NCBI RefSeq assembly: GCF_020297055.1 | Contig: NZ_JAIXCQ010000011.1 | Coordinates: forward strand, 1-64,000 | Direction: 5' to 3' | Length of the DNA stretch: 64,000 nucleotides | From: Isoptericola luteus | GTDB taxonomy: Bacteria > Actinomycetota > Actinomycetes > Actinomycetales > Cellulomonadaceae | Part shown: piece by piece, positions 26,998-36,794 of the stretch | Layout: every line of letters starts with the position of its first letter | Numbering within the stretch: the first letter of the stretch is position 1 | Program-made: the position numbers and the translations under genes | Notes under the pieces: model-generated | Database searches by the model: none | What the model saw: the letters and a program-made list of their open reading frames with translations, nothing else | Told to the model about the DNA's origin: nothing

Positions 26998-27243
26998 TCA
27001 GGCCCGGCGGGCCTTGGCCTCGTCGGGCATGAGGATCCACAGGATGACGTAGGCCAGCACCTGCGGGCCGGGGATGAGGATCGACGCGACGGTGAGGACG
27101 CGGACCAGGCCGCGGCTCCAGCCGAGGTAGTCCGCCAGCCCGGCGCAGACGCCGCCCAGCATGCGGCCGTAGGTGGGCCGGAAGAGCGTGCGCCGGGTCG
27201 TGCCGGCGGGCTGCGCGTACGGGGTCGAGGTCGGGGTGCTCAT
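26998..27243 (-). CDS. PspC-domain membrane protein
   Basis: This 81-residue protein has the PspC motif 'GVCAGLADYLGW' followed by one or two hydrophobic segments (VLTVASILIPGPQVLAYVILWILM, split here). Such proteins act in envelope-stress signalling. The ATG at 27243 gives the standard short form. It is immediately upstream of the macro-domain gene. Confidence 0.82.
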   Translation of the reverse strand: MSTPTSTPYAQPAGTTRRTLFRPTYGRMLGGVCAGLADYLGWSRGLVRVLTVASILIPGPQVLAYVILWILMPDEAKARRA

Positions 27244-27321
27244 GACTCGACGGTACGAGCGCCGCCGCGCACTCGGTATCCGGTGCTTCCCGGGTTCGAC
27301 CCTGAGTCGGGTCGATCGATG

Positions 27322-27377
27322 CGGCAGTTCGTGATCAGGGCGGCAGTCCGGACTGCCGCCCTGATCACGAACTGCCG
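27322..27377. repeat. Perfect 56-bp palindrome
   Basis: Each base from 27322 pairs with its mirror to 27377 around a centre at 27349/27350 (core cagtCCGGactg). The 28-bp arms have no loop bases that fail to pair. It sits between the divergent pspC-like and WXG100-type genes, about 79 bp from one start and 132 bp from the other, so it is not placed as a terminator of either. The rest of the 265-bp gap shows no gene. Confidence 0.85.
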
Positions 27378-27508
27378 GGCTGACCGCCCCTCCACGACGT
27401 CGCGGGCGCCGACGGTGGGGAGAACTCCCCATGGGACGGGGCGGACGCGGGCGGGCCCATGTGAAATCCTCTGCGTCGAGACGTACACCGACCCCGGGGA
27501 GACCGCGC

Positions 27509-27799
27509 GTGACCGGCGACATCGTCATGAACGACGAGTTCCTGTCGGAGGTCGAGACCGACCTCGGGCGCATGAAGGAACGCCTCTACGAGCCGCTGGA
27601 CGCGATCCGGTCGGCGGATCCGGCCGCGGTCGGCGAGCCGGAGCTCATCGAGAAGGTGTCGCACTTCCGCGACAAGTGGGACCACAGCATCGACCAGATG
27701 TGCGAGGCCACGGGCAACGCCAAGGACCAGCTGCTGAAGATCCGCGAGGGCTTCGCCAAGATCGACGCCGACCTCGCCGCGGCGCTCGGGGGCGAGTGA
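27509..27799 (+). CDS. WXG100-type small helical protein, first gene of T7SS-like operon
   Basis: This 96-residue (or 90 from the ATG at 27527) helical protein has a 'KWDHS' turn between two helices, in the place of the W-x-G of ESX proteins. It overlaps the next gene by one base at the stop/start (TGATG). Size, helices and position upstream of a larger partner fit a type VII secretion substrate or chaperone. Recognition is by pattern only. Confidence 0.65.
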   Translation: MTGDIVMNDEFLSEVETDLGRMKERLYEPLDAIRSADPAAVGEPELIEKVSHFRDKWDHSIDQMCEATGNAKDQLLKIREGFAKIDADLAAALGGE

Positions 27800-29091
27800 T
27801 GGTCCACTACGAGCACATCGGGTACGACCCGGCACCCGGCGACCATGTCGTCACCGGCAGCCTCGCCAACGGCCTGACGGGCGGGCACGAGACCCTCGAG
27901 CGGGTGAAGTTCCTGCTCGGCAGCGTCGACGAGGGCGAGTGGGTCGGCGAGGTCGCGGTCGCCTTCCGCAGCATGCTGCACGACGACTTCGAGCCGAAGG
28001 TGATCGAGGCGGAGGAGGCCTTCCGCACGGCGGCCTCCGCGCTCGAGACCTGGGCCACCAAGCTCGAGAGCTACCGCGACCGTGCGAACACCCTGAACCA
28101 CGAGCTCGGCGAGGCGAAGGCCGCTCTCAGCTCGGCCGAGTCGAACCTCTACGGCATGCCCGAGGGCCGCCGCCCGGAGGAGGACGCCCCGCAGCACGAG
28201 TGGGACCAGTACCAGGACGACGAGCGCGCCCGCGGTGTCGCGGAGGAGGCCCGCGCCGACGCCCAGGGGGTGGTCGACGGCGTCTGGACGCGCATCGAGA
28301 CCCTCGTCGAGCAGTACGGCGCGGCGTCGCGCGCGCTGCTGGGGAAGTTCGAGACGGCCGCCGCGATGGCGCCGGACGACCCGTCGTGGTGGGACCGTGC
28401 GGTCGACTGGGTCGGCGACCGCTTCGAGGACATCGGCGACGCGTTCGCCGACCTCGGCGACATGATCCTCGAGTGGGCGGCCGAGAACGCCGGGCTGCTC
28501 GACCTGATCTCCGACATCATGGGCGTGGTCAGCCTCGTCGCCGGGATCATCTCCCTGCTGCCCATCCCCGGCGCGCAGGTCTTCGCGCTGGTCAGCGTCC
28601 TGGCCAGCGGGATCGGCACCCTCGCCGCCTACCTCAGCGCGGCGGGCCAGGCCGGGTCGTTCTCCGGCGGCTTCACCCCGGGCGTCATCATGGGCATGGT
28701 CGCGACGGCGCTGGGTGCCGGCGGTCTCACCGCGACGTTCCGCGCGGTGGCGGCGTCGGCCACCGCGGCGGGTCGCACCGCGCCGACGTTCCTGCAGTTC
28801 ATGAACCCGGCGTCCAAGGTGGGGCAGGCCGCGACGAGCGCGTTCCCCGGGTTCTTCACGCTGGCGGCCAAGGGCGGGAGCATCGACTCCGTCGCGGAGC
28901 TGGGCTGGCGCACGGCCGACATCATGTTCGACCAGGGGATCTTCCTCGTCGCGGAGCCGTTCAACTGGTTCAGCGACTACGGGCACCTCAAGGGCGACGA
29001 CTACAACGGCGTCCTGCCCGACTGGGGTGCCACGGCTGGCGAGACGGACGGCGAGGGCGCGCTGCTGCGCACCCAGCTCGAGAACAGGTGA
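27799..29091 (+). CDS. Putative T7SS-associated protein with helical N-terminus and hydrophobic core
   Basis: This 430-residue protein has two halves. Residues 1-190 are charged, coiled-coil-like helices (repeated A-E-A patterns). Residues 215-330 hold several hydrophobic stretches (LISDIMGVVSLVAGIISLLPIPGAQ and others, split here) with Gly-rich loops resembling a membrane-inserting region. The C-terminus is a Trp-rich tail (GLPD-like WFSDYGHLKGDDYNG). The layout resembles LXG/ESX-type substrates with a pore-like middle. No catalytic residues are recognised. It sits between a WXG100-type protein and two further genes, all overlapping or nearly so. Confidence 0.6.
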   Translation: MVHYEHIGYDPAPGDHVVTGSLANGLTGGHETLERVKFLLGSVDEGEWVGEVAVAFRSMLHDDFEPKVIEAEEAFRTAASALETWATKLESYRDRANTLNHELGEAKAALSSAESNLYGMPEGRRPEEDAPQHEWDQYQDDERARGVAEEARADAQGVVDGVWTRIETLVEQYGAASRALLGKFETAAAMAPDDPSWWDRAVDWVGDRFEDIGDAFADLGDMILEWAAENAGLLDLISDIMGVVSLVAGIISLLPIPGAQVFALVSVLASGIGTLAAYLSAAGQAGSFSGGFTPGVIMGMVATALGAGGLTATFRAVAASATAAGRTAPTFLQFMNPASKVGQAATSAFPGFFTLAAKGGSIDSVAELGWRTADIMFDQGIFLVAEPFNWFSDYGHLKGDDYNGVLPDWGATAGETDGEGALLRTQLENR

Positions 29092-29096
29092 GCGTG

Positions 29097-29795
29097 ATGA
29101 CCGAGAGCGACGTCCTCGACGCCGACAACCCCACCCGCTGGAAGCTCCGGATCCGTGTGCCCGACGACTGGGTGGAGCTCGCCGGGACGCAGACCGCCCA
29201 GGAGGCGGTCGGCGTCATCCGCGGGGCGCTCGACGCGGTGGACGTCGAGCTGCCGGCCCATGACGCCGGGCTGCTGCTCGACGGGCTGCTCGCCTGGCGG
29301 GACGTGTGGAGCGACCGGTCCGTGCTGCTGCACGGGCTCGTCTATCAGGGCAAGGAGTTCCGCGGCCCGACGGCGATCGACGAGGAGATCTTCCTCAACG
29401 TCGTGGGTTCCGTCCGGCAGATCGACGCGTTCGACGGACCGCTGTCGCTGCTGGAGGTGATCCGCCGGGTCGTCGCGGCGAAGATGGGCTTCGACCTGTC
29501 CGCCGCGTACACCGAGGCGTTCGAGACCGGCATCGGGCCGGCCCTCGGCATGACGGTGACCTACTCCGTCGACGCGCGGCTGCCCGGCGCGGCGGCAGGT
29601 TCCGCCCCGCCCGCGAAGCGCGACCTGGGGCTCGCCGTCGTCGTCACGGCACCGTCCGACGGCGGGCCGGGGCTGGTGCTCGTGGGGTGGTCGAGCGAGC
29701 CCCAGCACGTGCGCGCCGTCGGGATGCTGCTCGCCGCGATGGCGGGGCCTGCGAAGATCGTGCCGGTGGACGCGCAGGGCGAGGAGATCGGGTGA
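29097..29795 (+). CDS. Conserved hypothetical protein of the WXG100-type operon
   Basis: This 232-residue soluble protein begins MTESDVLDADNPTRWKL. It shows mixed alpha/beta pattern, no signal peptide and no motif I recognise. The ATG at 29097 has AGGTGAG upstream; a GTG at 29088 overlapping the preceding stop is also possible. Its place next to a putative secreted protein allows a chaperone or immunity role, which is inference from position only. Confidence 0.6.
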   Translation: MTESDVLDADNPTRWKLRIRVPDDWVELAGTQTAQEAVGVIRGALDAVDVELPAHDAGLLLDGLLAWRDVWSDRSVLLHGLVYQGKEFRGPTAIDEEIFLNVVGSVRQIDAFDGPLSLLEVIRRVVAAKMGFDLSAAYTEAFETGIGPALGMTVTYSVDARLPGAAAGSAPPAKRDLGLAVVVTAPSDGGPGLVLVGWSSEPQHVRAVGMLLAAMAGPAKIVPVDAQGEEIG

Positions 29796-31093
29796 CGGTG
29801 GCGCAGGCGGAGGTTCCGGGCGAGGAGGTCACGAGGCGCGGTCGTGCGCCGTTGCCCCCGTCGCCGCGCGATGTGCCCCTGCCTGCGACGTTCGGCGACT
29901 GGTACGACCTCGCGGCGGCGCACCTCGGGACCGCCCAGCGCCGTGACGGCGGCGGTCGCCGCATGCTGGCCGGGCTGCTGCTGCTCCTGGGCCTCCTCGC
30001 CGGTGCGGGGATCGGGACCCGGCCCGTCCTGGTGCTCCTGGGGCACGGTGCGGACGGCGACCGGGCGGACGTCGCGTCGCTCGTCGTCGGTGGCGTGATC
30101 GTCGCCGTGACGCTCACCTGGTGGCTGCGCCACCGGCGCGACTGGGGGCGCGCCCGCGTCCTGCGGCGCGCCTGGTCGCGCGCGCTGCGGCGGCCCGACG
30201 TCCTGGCGCTGCCGGTGCGCGAGCCCCGGCCCGCGGACGGTGTCGACCCGGAGGCGATGCACCACTTCCGCGCCCGCAGGCACGCGGAGCTCGAGCCGTA
30301 CCCGGGGGTCAAGCCCGTGGACGGGGCGACGGGTCTCCTCGACGCCGCGCGCGCCGTCCTCTACCCGATCGTCGCGGCGGTCGGGCTGCTGCTGGTGGCC
30401 GTGGGTCTCGACCAGCAGCCTCTCGCGGACGGCGCCGTCGCGCTCGCGCCCGGCGTGGTGGTGCTCGTCGTCGGGCTCGCGGCGTCGGTGCGCGCCTGGT
30501 GGCGGCTCGCGGACGGGTTCGCGCTGGTGGGCCTCGAGCACGACGACGCCGCCCGGTGGTCCGGGTGGCGGGTGCTGCACGGGCTGCAGGAGCCCGCCCT
30601 GCTCCGGCCGTGGTGGAGGCGGCTCAACGTCGCGTTCCTGCCGATCGCGGGGGGCGGTCTGATCCTCGTCGTGGCGCGGCTGGGCACGGGCTCGATGCGG
30701 GTCGACGGCGTCGCCGTGGCCGTGGGCGTCTGCGTGCTGCCCGTCCTGGCCGTCTACGCCTCGTTCGCGCTGCGCGCCCTGGCCGGCCGGCTGCGCGCCC
30801 GCGGTGCGGACGTGGAGGTGCTGGTGCTGGCGGACGACGTGCCGGCCCTCGGCCCGGTCGTCGTCCCGCCGGGGCCGGCGCTGCTCCGGCTGGACGGGAC
30901 GCCGGAGCTGCGCCCGGCGGGCGGGGTCCCGGTCCCGCTCGACGGCGCGACCCTGATCAGCGGTGCGCCGCACATGGTCGCGGCGCGCCGGCACTGGCTG
31001 GTGCTGGCCGACGCGTCGCAGGTGCCGCTGGTGTGCGCGGACGTCAGCCGCCTCCGACGCCGTGCGGCGGATGCCGGGCTCCGCGTGCTCTGA
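29792..31093 (+). CDS. Multi-pass membrane protein, last gene of the WXG100-type operon
   Basis: This 433-residue protein overlaps the previous stop (GTGA). It has at least six hydrophobic helices: a pair at about 50-105, a pair near 185-230 and a pair near 280-325. A soluble C-terminal part (about 330-433) follows. Basic residues cluster on the loops (RRAWSRALRRP). It is not a recognisable Ecc component. Function is unknown; it could anchor or protect against the product of the operon. Confidence 0.65.
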   Translation: MTVAQAEVPGEEVTRRGRAPLPPSPRDVPLPATFGDWYDLAAAHLGTAQRRDGGGRRMLAGLLLLLGLLAGAGIGTRPVLVLLGHGADGDRADVASLVVGGVIVAVTLTWWLRHRRDWGRARVLRRAWSRALRRPDVLALPVREPRPADGVDPEAMHHFRARRHAELEPYPGVKPVDGATGLLDAARAVLYPIVAAVGLLLVAVGLDQQPLADGAVALAPGVVVLVVGLAASVRAWWRLADGFALVGLEHDDAARWSGWRVLHGLQEPALLRPWWRRLNVAFLPIAGGGLILVVARLGTGSMRVDGVAVAVGVCVLPVLAVYASFALRALAGRLRARGADVEVLVLADDVPALGPVVVPPGPALLRLDGTPELRPAGGVPVPLDGATLISGAPHMVAARRHWLVLADASQVPLVCADVSRLRRRAADAGLRVL

Positions 31094-31184
31094 GCCGGCG
31101 CCGGGTGAACGCGCGCCCGGGTGCCGTCGCCCCGAGAATGGGGTGGGACGGCGAACGTCGTCGGTCCAGGCGAGGGGGAAGTCG

Positions 31185-32141
31185 ATGCGTCGAACGGCGG
31201 CCGTGGTTCTCGGGTGCGCGCTGGCGCTGTCGGTCGTTGCCTGCGCCGAGGTGCCCGCGGACGCCGACCCGGTGCCGCACGTGGACGGCGCGCAGGGAGC
31301 GCAGGCCCCGGGGGACGACGCCTCGCTCGCCGGGGCGCCCGCTCCCGCGAAGCAGGTCGTGCTCCCGCCGGTGCGTGGCACGTTCGACTACCAGCTCGGC
31401 GGCGCGTACGACGCGGTGCCCGGCGGCGAGGGCGACGGCGGCGACGGCGGCGACGGCACGCCGACGATCGACGTCGTCGTCCGGGACGCGACGGCCGACC
31501 CGCTGCCCGGCGCGTACAACGTCTGCTACGTCAACGGCTTCCAGACCCAGCCCGACGCGGCGGGCCTGTGGACCGACGAGCACCCGGACCTGCTGCTGCG
31601 TGACGCCGACGGCGAGCTGGTCGTCGACCCGGACTGGCCGGACGAGTACGTCCTCGACCCGTCCACGGAGCCGCAGCGGGACGGGATCCTCGCGGTGATC
31701 GGGCCCGTGGTCACGGGCTGCGCGGACGCGGGCTTCGACGCCGTCGAGATCGACAACCTGGACACGTGGACGCGGTTCGACCAGATCGACGACGCCGGCG
31801 CGTACGCCCTCGCGAGCGCCTACGTCGACCTCGCCCACGCGCAGGGGCTGGCGATCGCGCAGAAGAACGCCGCCGAGATCGCGCCCGTGGCCCACCGCGA
31901 GCTCGGCTTCGACTTCGCCGTCACCGAGGAGTGCGGCGCCTGGTCCGAGTGCGCGGACTACACCGACGTCTACGGGGACCACGTGCTCCAGGTCGAGTAC
32001 CCCGACGCGCTCGACGAGGCGGGGCTGACGTTCGACGACGTGTGCGCCCTCGACGACCGGGCACCGCTGACCGTCCTGCGGGACCTCGACCTCGTGGCGC
32101 CCGACGCGGAGGGCTACGTCTACGAGGCCTGCGCCGGCTGA
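31185..32141 (+). CDS. GH114-like (endo alpha-1,4-polygalactosaminidase type) lipoprotein
   Basis: This is a 318-residue predicted lipoprotein (VVAC, C20). The mature part has the GH114/TM1410-like markers FDYQLGGAYD at its start, 'CYVNGFQT' and 'VEIDNLDTW' at the end of a strand, where an acidic pair would sit in the barrel. A run of Gly-Asp-Gly repeats (about residues 81-92) links the two. GH114 enzymes cleave alpha-1,4-galactosamine polymers. It is a single gene facing hrpA with a 3-bp gap between stops. Confidence 0.72.
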   Translation: MRRTAAVVLGCALALSVVACAEVPADADPVPHVDGAQGAQAPGDDASLAGAPAPAKQVVLPPVRGTFDYQLGGAYDAVPGGEGDGGDGGDGTPTIDVVVRDATADPLPGAYNVCYVNGFQTQPDAAGLWTDEHPDLLLRDADGELVVDPDWPDEYVLDPSTEPQRDGILAVIGPVVTGCADAGFDAVEIDNLDTWTRFDQIDDAGAYALASAYVDLAHAQGLAIAQKNAAEIAPVAHRELGFDFAVTEECGAWSECADYTDVYGDHVLQVEYPDALDEAGLTFDDVCALDDRAPLTVLRDLDLVAPDAEGYVYEACAG

Positions 32142-32144
32142 GCT

Positions 32145-35100
32145 CTACCAGCCGTTCGGGCTGAGGATCTTGCGGATGCGCTTCTCGCTGACGGCGCCGT
32201 CGGTGCCGAGCTGCTGCGCGAACAGCGAGACCCGCAGCTCCTCGACGAGCCAGCGCACCTCGGCGAGCTCGGCGGCGCGCGCCGGGTCGGCGGGGCCCGT
32301 CGCGTAGGCGGCGCGCGCCTTGTCGTAGGCCTCGGTGACGTCGTGCACGCGCCAGGCCAGCTCGGCGTCCCGCGTGGGGTTGCCCTGGGCCTTCTCCAGG
32401 CGGGCCGACGCCGCACGCAGGTAGCGCACCAGGTGCGGGAGGCGCCGCGGCGGGGTCGCGGCGACGAACCCGTCGTGGACGATGCCGGCCACCTGGCCGC
32501 GGACGTCCTGGAGCGTGTTGAGCAGCGCCAGGGACGACGACGCGCGCACCTCGCCCTCGACGGTGCGCCAGGCGCTCAGCGCGGCGACGGCGTGCCCGAC
32601 GACCCGGTGCACCTCGTCCTCGAGGTGCCGCCGGACGAACGCCACCGCGTCCACGTACGACGCGGCGTCCACGACACGGGCGGCCACGGGACCGCCCGTG
32701 GGGGTGCCGTGCGCCTTCGCCGCGTCCGGGCTGGTCAGCGCGGTGACGGCCGCGAGCTGCAGGTCGGCCACGAGGGCCTCGGTGTTCCGGTACGGCGCCG
32801 CCGCGAGCGTGAGCGACTGCGACGCCGTCCAGCGCGAGGTGATCCGCCCCGCCTGGAGCGCGGTCTCGCCCAGCAGCAGCCTCCGCACGCCGCGGGCGTG
32901 CGCGTCGTCGCGGCCCGACACGTCGGCCAGGACCCGCAGCGCCACCGACGGCCTGCGCTTGGCGTCCTCCTCCTCGACGAGCGCCGGGTACCCGCGCACG
33001 ACGACGCCCCCGCCGAGGTCGGTCGACACGGCCGACGGCAGCGCGCCGTCGGGCAGCCCTGTGGGCCACGTGCTCAGGCCCACCTGCTCGGCCACGACCC
33101 GGGGTGCGCCGCCGGACCCGTCCGCGGCGGGAGCCGCCGCGCGGGCGGACGGGCTTGCGGGGGTGGTGGGCGGGAGCCCCGGAGGTCCGGCCTGGCGTCC
33201 GGGCGTGCCCGACGCGGCCGGGGCCCGCACCCCGGCCCCGGTGGCGGACGCACGGCGTGCCTCCTCGAGGGCGACGCCGACCGCGCCCTTGACGGCGGCC
33301 CGCACCGCGGCCTCGGACCTCGCGGCCAGCCTCCGCTGGAGGGCGAGCAGGTCCTTGGACTCGTCGACCAGGGCCGGGGCCGCCGCGCGGGGCTTGCGGC
33401 CGCGGCCCTTGCCCTGGGGGCCCGGGGCGTCCTGCGCGGGAGCACGCGGGCCCTCCTCGACGCGGAACGTCATGCGCAGGTGCGCGGGCAGCCGCTCGAC
33501 CCGCTCGGCGTCCCAGACCTCGTCCGGGATGTCGACGCCGCGCAGCGCCCGGACGGCGCGCGTGAACTCGACGTGGAAGGGCGCGGCCATGTCCCCGGCA
33601 CGGGTCAGGTCGTCCCACGACGGCGTGTGCTCGCGCAGCCAGCCGGCGACGGCGGCGCCGATGTCGGGCGCGGGCACGAGCTCGCGCCGCACCGTCTTGG
33701 GCAGGGAGCGGATGGTGGCGACGCACAGCTCGTCGAGCAGGCCGGGCACCATCCAGTCGAAGCCGTCGGGGGTGACGCGATTGAGGATCGACAACGGCAC
33801 GTGCACCGTGACGCCGTCGGCCGCGGTGCCGGGGGAGAACTGGTAGGTGAGCGGCAGGGTGACCTCGCCCTGCGTCCACGCCTGGGGGAACTCGCCCGTG
33901 TCGACGGCGTCGGTGTCCACGAGCTGGTCGAGCGTGAACGTCAGCAGGTCCGGGGTCTCGCGCTGCGCCTGCTTCCACCAGGTGTCGAAGTGCGCGGCGC
34001 TGACGACGGACGCCGGCACCCGCTCGTCGTAGAACGCGAACAGGTCGTCCTCGGAGGCGACGAGCCCGCGCCGGCGGGAGCGCGCCTCGAGCTCTTCGGC
34101 CTCGGCGAGCAGGCGCCGGTTCTCGGCGAAGAACCGGTGGTGCGTGGTCCACTGCCCTTCGACGAGCGCGTGCCGCACGAACATCTCGCGCGCGGCCTCG
34201 GCGTCGACCTTGGCGAACAGCACGGGGCGGTCGGCGACGATCGGCACCCCGTACAGCAGCACCTTCTCCGTGGCCACGGCCGCGCCCTGCTTGGTGGACC
34301 AGTGCGGGTCGGAGTAGGTGCGCTTCGCGAGCGGGCCTGCGAGCTCCTCCGCCCACTCCGGCCGGATGCGGGCGACGTCGCGCGCCCAGAGCCGCGACGT
34401 CTCGACCAGCTCGCCCGCCATGATCCACTCCGGCGGCTTCTTGCTCAGCGGCGAGCCGGGGAAGATGGCGAACCGCGCGCCGCGGGCGCCCACGTACTCG
34501 TTGCGCGCCCGCTTGGCGGCCTGCCGCAGCGCGCGGGCGCGGGCCTCGCCCCGCAGGTGCGCGACCGACGACGCCTTGATCTCGCCCGTGTCCTGCATGC
34601 CGAGCTGGCTGAGCAGCCCCGCCAGCAGCGAGCGGTGGATGGTGTCGCCGTCCCAGCTGTGCCGATGGTGCGCGAGGTCCGCGGCGTCGGTGCTCGGGCT
34701 ACCATCCGCGCCGCTCGTTCCTCGCGACGCTCCCGCCAGACCCTCCACGCCCTTCGCATCCGACGCCGCGGACCCCGCGCCGTCGCGCCCGGACGGCCGG
34801 GTGGTGTTGGGGGTGTAGCGCATGTCGATCCCGAGCGGCTTGGACATCTCGCGGAGCTGGGCGACGACGTCCTGCCACTCGCGGATCCGTAGGAAGTTCA
34901 GGTGCTCCGCCTTGCACATGCGGCGGAACGCGGACGAGCCCATCTCGTGCTGCTGGCCGCGCACGTACTCCCACAGGTTGAGGTAGGTGAGGAAGTCGGA
35001 GTGCGGGTCGGTGAACCGCGCGTGGAGCTGGTCGGCCTGGGCCCGCGTCTCGGCGGGACGCTCCCGCGGGTCCTGGATGGACAGGACGGCGGCGATGATC

Positions 35101-36794
35101 GCGACCTCGCGCGCCACGCCCTGCTTCGCGCCCTCGATGATCATGCGTGCCAGGCGCGGGTCCATCGGGAGCTGGGCGAGGGTGCGCCCGACGTCGGTGA
35201 GCCGGGTCCGGCCGTCCTGGTTCGCCAGGGCGCCGAGCTCGGTGAGGAGCTGCACGCCGTCGCGCACCGAGCGGGTGTCGGGCGGCTCGACGAACGGGAA
35301 GCGCGCGACGTCGTCAGGCGTGGAGACGACGCCGACGCTGATCATCTGCAGCAGCACGGACGCGAGCGAGGTGCGCAGGATCTCGGGCTCGGTGAACTCC
35401 GGCCGGCCGAGGAAGTCCTCCTCGGAGTACAGGCGGATCGCCACGCCGTCGGCCACCCGGCCCGAGCGGCCGGATCGCTGGTTGGCCGACGCCTGGCTGA
35501 CGGGCTCGATCGGCAGGCGCTGCACCTTGGTCGCCTTGGAGTAGCGCGAGATGCGTGCGGTGCCCGGGTCGACGACGTAGTGGATGCCCGGCACGGTCAG
35601 CGACGTCTCGGCGACGTTCGTCGACAGCACGATGCGCCGGCCCGCGTGGGACTCGAAGACGCGGTGCTGCTCCGCGGCCGACAGCCGCGAGTACAGCGGC
35701 AGGATCTCGACGTGCTGCGGGTGCTTCGGGTCGCGGACCCGCTCCTTGAGGTGCCCTTCCAGCGCGTCGGCGGCGTCGTGGATCTCCCGCTCGCCGGAGA
35801 GGAAGACGAGGATGTCACCCGGCCCCTCGCGCATCAGCTCGTCGCAGGCCTCCACGATGCCGGTGACGAGGTCCTTCTCGTCGCGGTCGGAGCCGCCCTT
35901 GGCCTTCTTGGGTTGGTCCGGGTCGGTGTCGGGGGAGAGGGGCCGCCAGCGGATCTCCACCGGGTACGTGCGCCCGGTGACCTCGACGACGGGCGCGGCG
36001 TCGGGCAGGACGTCGACCACGGCCTCGGGCGCACCACCGACCTCCGCCAGGTGGGCCGGCGAGAAGTGTGCCGCGAAGCGCGCCGAGTCGATCGTCGCCG
36101 ACGTGATGACGAGCTTGAGGTCCGGACGCCGGGGCAGCAGGCGCGACAGGTAGCCGAGCAGGAAGTCGATGTTCAGCGACCGCTCGTGCGCCTCGTCGAT
36201 GACGATCGTGTCGTAGGCCAGCAGGTCCGGGTCCCGCTGGATCTGCGCCAGCAGGATGCCGTCGGTCATGACCTTGACGAGCGTCGAGTCGCTGGACTGG
36301 TCGGTGAACCGCACCTGGTAGCCGACGACGCCGCCCAGCTCGGTCCCGAGCTCGGACGCCACCCGCTCGGCGACCGACCGGGCCGCGATCCGGCGCGGCT
36401 GCGTGTGCCCGATCTGCCCGGCGCGCCCGCGGCCGAGCTCCAGCAGGATCTTGGGCAGCTGCGTCGTCTTGCCCGAGCCGGTCTCGCCCGCGACCACGAC
36501 CACCTGGTGCGTGCGGATCGCGGACGCGATGTCCTCCCGGCGGGCCGAGACCGGGAGCTGCTCCGGGTAGACGATAGGCGGCACCTCGACGGCGGCACGC
36601 TTCGCGGCCGCCTTCTCGAGCTGCTCGCGGCTGACCCGGCGGGGGCCGGAGCGCTGGGGGGCGCCGCGGTTCCCGGCGCGGTTCTCGCGGCCCTGGCCGC
36701 CGCCCTGGCCGCGCCCGCGGCCCCGGCGGCGGGGACGACGCGCACCGCCGTCGTCCGACGACGACTGCGGTGCGGGGCTGGGCTCGGTGCTCAC
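32145..36794 (-). CDS. hrpA: ATP-dependent RNA helicase HrpA
   Basis: This is a 1549-residue DEAH-box helicase. Walker A GETGSGKT is at about 103-110, DEAH is in VIDEAHERSLNIDFLL, motif VI is QRSGRSGR and the HA2/OB regions follow. The C-terminal half is the long DUF3418-type extension of bacterial HrpA. The first 70 residues are Arg/Gly-rich, probably RNA binding. The GTG at 36794 begins VSTEPSP; the longer open frame upstream starts only at a TTG. E. coli HrpA is about 1300 residues, so this one is long. A low-complexity insert of Ala/Pro/Gly (about 1110-1180) accounts for part of the difference. Confidence 0.92.
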   Translation of the reverse strand: MSTEPSPAPQSSSDDGGARRPRRRGRGRGQGGGQGRENRAGNRGAPQRSGPRRVSREQLEKAAAKRAAVEVPPIVYPEQLPVSARREDIASAIRTHQVVVVAGETGSGKTTQLPKILLELGRGRAGQIGHTQPRRIAARSVAERVASELGTELGGVVGYQVRFTDQSSDSTLVKVMTDGILLAQIQRDPDLLAYDTIVIDEAHERSLNIDFLLGYLSRLLPRRPDLKLVITSATIDSARFAAHFSPAHLAEVGGAPEAVVDVLPDAAPVVEVTGRTYPVEIRWRPLSPDTDPDQPKKAKGGSDRDEKDLVTGIVEACDELMREGPGDILVFLSGEREIHDAADALEGHLKERVRDPKHPQHVEILPLYSRLSAAEQHRVFESHAGRRIVLSTNVAETSLTVPGIHYVVDPGTARISRYSKATKVQRLPIEPVSQASANQRSGRSGRVADGVAIRLYSEEDFLGRPEFTEPEILRTSLASVLLQMISVGVVSTPDDVARFPFVEPPDTRSVRDGVQLLTELGALANQDGRTRLTDVGRTLAQLPMDPRLARMIIEGAKQGVAREVAIIAAVLSIQDPRERPAETRAQADQLHARFTDPHSDFLTYLNLWEYVRGQQHEMGSSAFRRMCKAEHLNFLRIREWQDVVAQLREMSKPLGIDMRYTPNTTRPSGRDGAGSAASDAKGVEGLAGASRGTSGADGSPSTDAADLAHHRHSWDGDTIHRSLLAGLLSQLGMQDTGEIKASSVAHLRGEARARALRQAAKRARNEYVGARGARFAIFPGSPLSKKPPEWIMAGELVETSRLWARDVARIRPEWAEELAGPLAKRTYSDPHWSTKQGAAVATEKVLLYGVPIVADRPVLFAKVDAEAAREMFVRHALVEGQWTTHHRFFAENRRLLAEAEELEARSRRRGLVASEDDLFAFYDERVPASVVSAAHFDTWWKQAQRETPDLLTFTLDQLVDTDAVDTGEFPQAWTQGEVTLPLTYQFSPGTAADGVTVHVPLSILNRVTPDGFDWMVPGLLDELCVATIRSLPKTVRRELVPAPDIGAAVAGWLREHTPSWDDLTRAGDMAAPFHVEFTRAVRALRGVDIPDEVWDAERVERLPAHLRMTFRVEEGPRAPAQDAPGPQGKGRGRKPRAAAPALVDESKDLLALQRRLAARSEAAVRAAVKGAVGVALEEARRASATGAGVRAPAASGTPGRQAGPPGLPPTTPASPSARAAAPAADGSGGAPRVVAEQVGLSTWPTGLPDGALPSAVSTDLGGGVVVRGYPALVEEEDAKRRPSVALRVLADVSGRDDAHARGVRRLLLGETALQAGRITSRWTASQSLTLAAAPYRNTEALVADLQLAAVTALTSPDAAKAHGTPTGGPVAARVVDAASYVDAVAFVRRHLEDEVHRVVGHAVAALSAWRTVEGEVRASSSLALLNTLQDVRGQVAGIVHDGFVAATPPRRLPHLVRYLRAASARLEKAQGNPTRDAELAWRVHDVTEAYDKARAAYATGPADPARAAELAEVRWLVEELRVSLFAQQLGTDGAVSEKRIRKILSPNGW

